The translations under genes were made by a program, and so were the position numbers. Below the pieces are notes generated by a model. The model made no database searches and was not told where the DNA came from. It was given only the letters and a program-made list of their open reading frames with translations. Shown here one piece after another: positions 22,265-26,539 of a DNA stretch of 26,539 bases (position 1 is its first letter; each line of letters opens with the position of its first letter). Source of the DNA: JAIWNK01 sp964453115 (GTDB taxonomy: Bacteria; Chloroflexota; Anaerolineae; Anaerolineales; Anaerolineaceae); contig CAYVRT010000036.1 in the NCBI GenBank assembly GCA_964453115.1, positions 1 to 26,539 on the forward strand, read 5' to 3'.

Positions 22265-23524
22265 TCACTGTTTCCTCAAACGAACCTTGAGCCAGATCCC
22301 ATAAGTGCCGTGACGTACTCCTTGCTCAATTTCTTCTCGGTTTGAGAAGTAAAAGTTTGCAGGACGTTCCCCCAATGCATCATTCACTTCTGCAATGACT
22401 TTTTGTTGCCCTGCTTTGCTTTCACAAATTACGAATATCTCCCCTCCACTTGCTTCCCAAAGGTTGAGCCACTTTGAGTCACGCTCCGACTTTGCCGCAT
22501 CCGTTTCTACCTCAACCAGCACCCGATCCTCGCCGTCAAATGCAAGTATGTCTGGTTTGCACTGCCTCCCACCGCTCAATACGATGGGCGATGGGGTCAG
22601 GCTATCAACCCCATACCCGTTCTCTTCGAGCAAATGTGTTGCCCACAAAATCAAATCTCGATGCTGCGGCGTTACATGCGCCCGATCCAGTTTCTCAATG
22701 TCAACACCAGTGGCTTGCTGTCCAGTCAACAGGCAATATAGCTCTCTTCCCAAATCCGTCAATTCCACTTTGTTTCGAGGCCGCCCGCCAGAGACTGTTG
22801 TCATACCATCCTGCCTAACGACAATCAGTGTATACGCAACCAGATCTCTTATAAGTCCTGCTATGACCGGGTCAGACACCCCCCAATCAGTATATTGTTG
22901 ACAATGCCGAATAATGTCTTGTTGAAATACCAGCCCACCACTTGTCTCTGCCAAAATCTTCAGAATGAAAGCCTGACGGTCATGTGCGCGATCGCGCCGC
23001 CAAATCTGCAATGCCATCTCCGGATTGTTCGGCAAGGTTTTGGCATCTTGTTCATCATTCACCATTGGTTTCGATACCGGTAAGACTTGTTTCCTCAGTT
23101 TCCCCAATTCCTGCTCTTTAGCTCGGAGTTCCGTTTCCCGCACTCGCAATTCAGCCTTCTGCTGCTCGATCGCTTTTTGTGCTTGTTGCAGTTCCGCTCG
23201 CATCCCTGCCAAACGCTGCTCAAGCGCTTTGTTTGCCTGCCTCGCCTGATCCCGTTGCGCCCTGTAGTCGTTTTCTGCTGTTGCACCTTGCTCAAACAGG
23301 GCCAATGCTTTTACCCGGAGCGTTACCTGGTCAATCAAGACAGAATCCGTTATTTGTTCCGGCTCGAATCCACTTTGTAGTTGCTCGTGCAGCCAATCCG
23401 GAGCAACAATGCTTGCAATAGTGACAAATGCGGATCGTATCTCACGGCGACGACGTTCTGCCTGATCTCGCAAACGTGTTTGATGCGTCAGCATATCCTG
23501 ATACACGCCTACTTGGTCATCCAT
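22265..23524 (-). CDS. Coiled-coil, winged-helix protein with PD-(D/E)xK-like C-terminal domain
   Basis: 419 residues. Segments in order: an N-terminal helical region, a long Gln/Glu/Arg-rich coiled coil (about 75-147), a winged-helix-like domain (about 180-265; HCQQYTDWGVSDPVIAGLIRDL, then SGGRPRNKVELTDLGREL), and a C-terminal alpha/beta domain with KPDILAFDGEDRVLVEVETD (D325, E338, E340). That matches a PD-(D/E)xK nuclease-fold core with the usual Lys replaced. It resembles replication-relaxation-type proteins of mobile elements, but the catalytic state is doubtful. Its ATG overlaps the previous gene by 16 nt (WMTK stop), and the iteron array lies right after it. It may act at that array. 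Confidence 0.8.
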   Translation of the reverse strand: MDDQVGVYQDMLTHQTRLRDQAERRRREIRSAFVTIASIVAPDWLHEQLQSGFEPEQITDSVLIDQVTLRVKALALFEQGATAENDYRAQRDQARQANKALEQRLAGMRAELQQAQKAIEQQKAELRVRETELRAKEQELGKLRKQVLPVSKPMVNDEQDAKTLPNNPEMALQIWRRDRAHDRQAFILKILAETSGGLVFQQDIIRHCQQYTDWGVSDPVIAGLIRDLVAYTLIVVRQDGMTTVSGGRPRNKVELTDLGRELYCLLTGQQATGVDIEKLDRAHVTPQHRDLILWATHLLEENGYGVDSLTPSPIVLSGGRQCKPDILAFDGEDRVLVEVETDAAKSERDSKWLNLWEASGGEIFVICESKAGQQKVIAEVNDALGERPANFYFSNREEIEQGVRHGTYGIWLKVRLRKQ

Positions 23525-24003
23525 GCACTATCCCTTTCCAGATCTGCAAGCACTGTCCGCGCTTTCTCAAGTTGCTCCTGCGCAACTGTCTTGTTTGTTT
23601 CTGTTGGCGCAGAGATCCAGCGCAGTGCTGCGTTGGCCGCCTCAAAATAACTCATCGCTGCTCTTGCCACATGATCCCGCTCCACCATCGCTGTTGGTGG
23701 CACCTCTGTTTCGTCAATTTCCTGCAACAATTGAACTGCATCTTCAAAGGCTCTCTGACCTTGCCGCACATTTGTTAGCAAGTCCATGTCCTCTTGCTCC
23801 AAAATCTGCTCTATTTGGCTGTCCATTTGATGCAATTCTGTGACCCACCGCTGTGCTGCCCGACGGTACTCTTGCGCTTCGCGTATATCCGGTAGCAGCA
23901 AAAGCGGGCGATCTGTACCATCGTACGGCGTCACCCCATACCCAATGATGGCTAACAAGATCACCACACACGCCATTACTACATGCTTCCCTCTCAACTC
24001 CAT
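23509..24003 (-). CDS. Membrane-anchored helical hypothetical protein
   Basis: 164 residues. One N-terminal TM helix (about 7-24; HVVMACVVILLAIIGYGV) is followed by an extracytoplasmic all-alpha region with long amphipathic helices (EAQEYRRAAQRWVTELHQMDSQIEQILEQED and AQEQLEKARTVLADLERD). No catalytic motif and no Cys outside the TM. The start at 24003 overlaps the ssb stop by 10 nt. It is an odd partner for a replication module; perhaps a surface-exclusion or entry-control protein, but that is a guess. Confidence 0.75.
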   Translation of the reverse strand: MELRGKHVVMACVVILLAIIGYGVTPYDGTDRPLLLLPDIREAQEYRRAAQRWVTELHQMDSQIEQILEQEDMDLLTNVRQGQRAFEDAVQLLQEIDETEVPPTAMVERDHVARAAMSYFEAANAALRWISAPTETNKTVAQEQLEKARTVLADLERDSAWMTK

Positions 24004-24434
24004 GCGGCGTCCTGTTCTGTTTCTGTGTATGCAACATGAAACGGATGGATTTCCATGCCCGGAACAGCTTCTATTTCTCCACTTGCCATCATCTTGCTGT
24101 ACAGTTCATCCCCGTTTTCACGATTTGTATTTTGCAAAGGCGTAAAGTCTTCGGCTACGATCTCAAACACGACCGTTGCTAGTCCATTCTTCTCCACCTT
24201 GCGACTTTGCAAATGTCCCTGTACAAACAATCCGCTCCCTGGACGCAAATAGGCATGCGCTAACTTTGCCATGCCTCCGTAAAATGCCACCCGAATCCCA
24301 TGCAGCCGCAATGAGGAACGTTTACCGCTGGTGTATAAAATTACACGCAGATATGGCGTTGTGCTTCCATTCCGCACCAGAACGTCATAATAAATATCAT
24401 TCGAAATCGTTCCGCTGAGTTGTACGTTGTTCAT
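23994..24434 (-). CDS. ssb: Single-stranded DNA-binding protein (OB fold)
   Basis: 146 residues from ATG 24434 with GGAGG 8 nt upstream. The N-terminal 110 residues follow the SSB OB-fold pattern: MNNVQLSGTISND, aromatic/basic strands, YLRPGSGLFVQGHLQSRKVEKNGLATVVFEIVAEDF. The last match (G.LQSR...NG......EIVA..F) is typical SSB. The C-terminus lacks the usual DDDIPF tip and ends with TETEQDAAWS, as in several mobile-element SSBs. It lies after the helicase-loader gene and before the membrane protein gene in the replication operon; it would protect single-stranded DNA in replication or transfer. Confidence 0.85.
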   Translation of the reverse strand: MNNVQLSGTISNDIYYDVLVRNGSTTPYLRVILYTSGKRSSLRLHGIRVAFYGGMAKLAHAYLRPGSGLFVQGHLQSRKVEKNGLATVVFEIVAEDFTPLQNTNRENGDELYSKMMASGEIEAVPGMEIHPFHVAYTETEQDAAWS

Positions 24435-24451
24435 CTTCTTTTCCTCCAAAT

Positions 24452-25240
24452 TTATCTCGGCCATGTAGAACGAACTATTGGACGCTGATCTTTCGCTTTG
24501 CTCAGATCAATGATCGCTCCAATCCGAACATCCCTAAATCGGCTGAGCAAATAATCATCCAGCCGGGATATATCATTCGCAGCTACAAACGTTATCCCTT
24601 GCCCAGCCAGTGCTGCCCGATAACGCCGATCCAGCAACGAAAAGATCCGTTCGCGCGCCCACTCGGTTGTTGACACCTTATCTGCCTCGTCCACCGACAG
24701 TACATCCAGCGCCGACCAACGCTCCATGCGCTCGATTAACTCTTCCATCGCCGCCTGTTGCGAGTAAGCTGCCCGAATGTTGTCGAGAATATCCGGCAAA
24801 TTGGCATAACGTGCCCGCCATCCACTGTTGGCTGCCACAGACACTGCAACCCGCAGCATCAGGCTTTTGCCTGTCCCCGGCTGTCCATGTAGCAAGATAA
24901 AACCAGACCGCGCCATGAACATCTGCCGAAATCGGTCGAGATGGTTGATTACTCCCCCAGACCCTCTCATGCTATCCCATGTTAGATCCAGGTCGCCATC
25001 TTTCAAGCCAAACAATTCCGGATGCAACAGATCCAATTGACTCGCAGCCGGGCAGCGCTGCATTCGACCAAAATTTGGGTGATTTATCGGCAATTCAAGC
25101 CGCACCCACCCACTACCACCGCAAATTTCACAATCCTCCTTGCACCCACCAGCCAGGTTTTGCACCTTGACTCGCTCCCCCATTTGCTGTGTTGTTGGTT
25201 TGGATGGCAGTAATTCACGCAGGGCAGCAGGCATCGGCAT
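24452..25240 (-). CDS. DnaC/IstB-type AAA+ helicase loader with Cys cluster
   Basis: 262 residues from ATG 25240 (GGAAAG just upstream; ATG 25234 is the alternative). A short N-terminal part has C33, C37, C40 and C63 (CKEDCEICGGSGW...MQRC), a zinc-finger-like arrangement. The AAA+ core shows Walker A GQPGTGKS (119-126), Walker B LDVLSVDEADK (about 178-188), sensor 1 FVAAND and the SRFRD arginine-finger region. This suits loading of the replicative helicase onto the element's origin. It overlaps the preceding small gene by 26 nt and lies two genes after the initiator, the order seen in lambda-type replication modules. Confidence 0.9.
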   Translation of the reverse strand: MPMPAALRELLPSKPTTQQMGERVKVQNLAGGCKEDCEICGGSGWVRLELPINHPNFGRMQRCPAASQLDLLHPELFGLKDGDLDLTWDSMRGSGGVINHLDRFRQMFMARSGFILLHGQPGTGKSLMLRVAVSVAANSGWRARYANLPDILDNIRAAYSQQAAMEELIERMERWSALDVLSVDEADKVSTTEWARERIFSLLDRRYRAALAGQGITFVAANDISRLDDYLLSRFRDVRIGAIIDLSKAKDQRPIVRSTWPR

Positions 25241-25409
25241 CTTCTTTCCGGCTATAGTGTGCCGCACGTTGCTCACATGCGGTCGCATTCGCCTCAAAAC
25301 CAATCTCTCGGTACCAATCTGCCAACAAACGATACAGATTGGGGTCACCAAACTCATCGGCAAGCACTCGCAACTTGCTTAATTCGTTCACACGTTTCAA
25401 CTCGTCCAT
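25215..25409 (-). CDS. Small helical hypothetical protein
   Basis: 64 residues. AGGAGG sits 6 nt before ATG 25409 (the ATG at 25415 abuts the SD). It forms helices KRVNELSKLRVLADEF, LYRLLADWYREIGF and ANATACEQRAAHYSR, resembling a single TPR-like repeat. It lies between the initiator and loader genes and overlaps the latter by 26 nt. It could be an adaptor for the initiation complex. Confidence 0.6.
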   Translation of the reverse strand: MDELKRVNELSKLRVLADEFGDPNLYRLLADWYREIGFEANATACEQRAAHYSRKEDADACCPA

Positions 25410-25422
25410 CGCCATCCTCCTG

Positions 25423-26466
25423 TCACTCTATTTGCTGGATCGCCGTTCGTAGCAACTCCGACGTTGTCGCACTTCTCAGTTTTTCCGCATGCGCAAGCAA
25501 TCGCTCCAATGGCAATCTGTCCAAACCTGCCAGCAATTGACGCCGCTCCGACGATTCGAATTTCAACTTCCGCATTATCTCTTCCACGTCCAGGATCAAA
25601 TCTTGTTTGGCTCTCTCTTCGGGTGTTTCCTCAGAGCGAACTACCGGTGACTTGGCAGATGCACGTCCGCCATAACGGGCATTCGGTATCTTTCCTGTTG
25701 CGGCCCATTCTGTTAGCCAGCAAAGATTGGTGGGGGCAATGTTACGTTCAGTGGCTGTCTGTGCAAATGGCCGCAAATACGCTTCTGCCGCTGCCATATC
25801 CCCATTGTGTTGATCCAGCACCCTGTTCAGCACAGTGAGTGCCTCCTGGTAATACCAGCTGCGCGGGATGATCAGGTGGCTGGGTCGCAGTCGCTGATAG
25901 AGCTGTTCTGCACGCATTGTGTACTCCGGCAAAACCAATGACGGGCTATTTTTTTCGTCTTGCGCGCTGGAGGAGGAGAAGTTAATGTCACTGACGTTAA
26001 TAAGATCATTTAATACGCCACCTGAAACTGGTGACATTGGAGGGGTCTCAATGTCACCAGTTTTTTCAGAAACTGTGACAGCGGTGTCACAGTTTCTCAC
26101 GGCCCTGGAAACTGGTGACATTTTGTCACCAGTTTCTAACGCCGTTTGCGCAAGCGCAGAAAGGCTTTCGCTGACGACAATTTCCTGCTCGCTAAGCCCC
26201 GTCAGAACCTGGTAAACGGATCCCAATCTCTTTCCTCGTCCACCCGTAGAGCGTTTCACGGTCCGCAACTCGCCAGCAATTTCTAGCTTGTCCAGCAGGC
26301 GTAAGACGTTCCGTTTCGACTGTCGAATTTTAAGCGCCATCTGATCTATGCTGGGATGACAGTATCCCCAGTCATCTGACCAGTCTGCCAGTGCCAGCAG
26401 CAAGAGCAATTCCGTTTCCCCTCTCTCGCTTTTATCCCATACCCTGGACATGCAACGGATACTCAT
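25423..26466 (-). CDS. Replication initiator-like protein with winged helix
   Basis: 347 residues from ATG 26466, behind AAAGGAGG with 5-nt spacing; an upstream in-frame extension exists but has no SD. An N-terminal winged-helix domain (about 1-95) contains HPSIDQMALKIRQSKRNVLRLLDKL (HTH_36-like), followed by a wing with a GGRGKR loop. A polar linker (about 105-170) is encoded by the palindrome array at 26024-26136. The C-terminal domain has helical stretches EQLYQRLRPSHLIIP and AYLRPFAQTATERN. This is the layout of phage/plasmid initiators that bind a self-contained origin (lambda O type). It is followed by a loader and ssb. The family call is by architecture, not by a sequence match I can verify. 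Confidence 0.75.
   Translation of the reverse strand: MSIRCMSRVWDKSERGETELLLLLALADWSDDWGYCHPSIDQMALKIRQSKRNVLRLLDKLEIAGELRTVKRSTGGRGKRLGSVYQVLTGLSEQEIVVSESLSALAQTALETGDKMSPVSRAVRNCDTAVTVSEKTGDIETPPMSPVSGGVLNDLINVSDINFSSSSAQDEKNSPSLVLPEYTMRAEQLYQRLRPSHLIIPRSWYYQEALTVLNRVLDQHNGDMAAAEAYLRPFAQTATERNIAPTNLCWLTEWAATGKIPNARYGGRASAKSPVVRSEETPEERAKQDLILDVEEIMRKLKFESSERRQLLAGLDRLPLERLLAHAEKLRSATTSELLRTAIQQIE
26024..26136. repeat. Three perfect palindromes (candidate origin iterons) inside the initiator gene
   Basis: Six copies of GAAACTGKTGACA form three inverted repeats. P1 has 14-bp arms AAACTGGTGACATT and its complement (26025-26038, 26050-26063; 11-nt spacer). P2 has 12-bp arms GAAACTGTGACA (26069-26080, 26085-26096; 4-nt spacer). 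P3 has 13-bp arms GAAACTGGTGACA (26108-26120, 26124-26136; 3-nt spacer). They are 45 and 39 bp apart and lie in the linker-coding part of the initiator. Another TGTCAC half-site within GTTAATGTCACTGACGTTAA (25981-26000) extends the cluster. Confidence 0.8.
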
Positions 26467-26539
26467 CTCGTCCTCCTTTGCCCAAAAACAGCCCTTTTTT
26501 CTCCGGGGGATACCAACATAGCCACCCCCTTCCAAAACC
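26467..26539. other. Leader of the initiator gene, window edge
   Basis: 73 nt that hold the AAAGGAGG site and a GGGGG/CCCCC inverted pair on the minus strand. The promoter of the replication operon probably lies beyond the window. Nothing else can be supported. Confidence 0.4.

Noticed and set aside
1..26539. CRISPR array, tRNA, rRNA or insertion sequence
   Set aside because: No spaced direct-repeat array, no cloverleaf with CCA-type end and no transposase gene or terminal inverted repeats were seen on either strand.

Overview
The window reads as part of a mobile genetic element (an integrative element or a plasmid) from a Gram-positive-type or monoderm-like bacterium. A member of the Chloroflexota (Anaerolineae-like) is my best guess. 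The reasons are moderately G+C-rich DNA, strong AGGAGG ribosome binding sites, TPTAP-type threonine/proline-rich tails, cadherin-like plus PPC adhesin architecture, and a Tad pilus locus without an outer-membrane secretin. The host assignment is inference. Every convincing gene lies on the minus strand, so the window is best read from right to left.

Right end (26.5 to 21.3 kb), replication and control module. It holds a winged-helix replication initiator, a small helical protein, a DnaC-type AAA+ helicase loader with a zinc-finger-like N-terminus, a single-stranded-DNA-binding protein, a membrane-anchored protein, a coiled-coil/winged-helix protein with a PD-(D/E)xK-like motif, a small Cys-motif protein and an XRE repressor. 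The initiator gene carries three near-identical perfect palindromes in its linker-coding region, an arrangement like the origin inside phage lambda gene O; a loader gene lies just downstream, like lambda P. A second array, built from TTTTAAAACC, fills the gap before the Cys-motif gene. A 12-bp-stem hairpin closes the module.

Middle (21.2 to 15.1 kb), envelope and transfer accessory module. It begins with an apparently leaderless gene behind a TTGACA/operator region. Then come an attenuator-like terminator, a VirB8/NTF2-like membrane protein, a large secreted Cys-rich protein, a polytopic membrane protein, a strikingly hairpin-dense stretch of about 500 nt that I propose is a structured RNA, and a run of small proteins. 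These include a 29-residue ORF, a plasmid-type 'ITEADR..TTVLLP' protein and a protein with an internal duplication.

Left (15.0 to 1.2 kb), the motor and pilus operon. A 1135-residue VirB4/HerA-like ATPase with a giant Ser/Thr/Gly-rich insert is followed by a Tad (type IVc) pilus set: CpaB, CpaE, TadA/CpaF, TadB, TadC, a 29-residue TadE-like microprotein, an ICMT-family methyltransferase, a membrane protein with a Thr/Pro tail, a modular adhesin, a TadV/CpaA prepilin peptidase, Flp pilin, TadE and a short TadG-like protein. Stop/start overlaps are frequent and an intrinsic terminator ends the operon. The far left is a separate tyrosine recombinase gene with its own promoter and inverted repeats.

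The most interesting idea is that this element couples DNA mobility functions (recombinase, initiator, loader, SSB, VirB4-type ATPase, VirB8/VirB6-like proteins) to a Tad pilus and adhesin. That could be a conjugation or attachment machine with a Tad pilus as its filament. No relaxase or coupling protein is visible here, so transfer is inferred, not shown.
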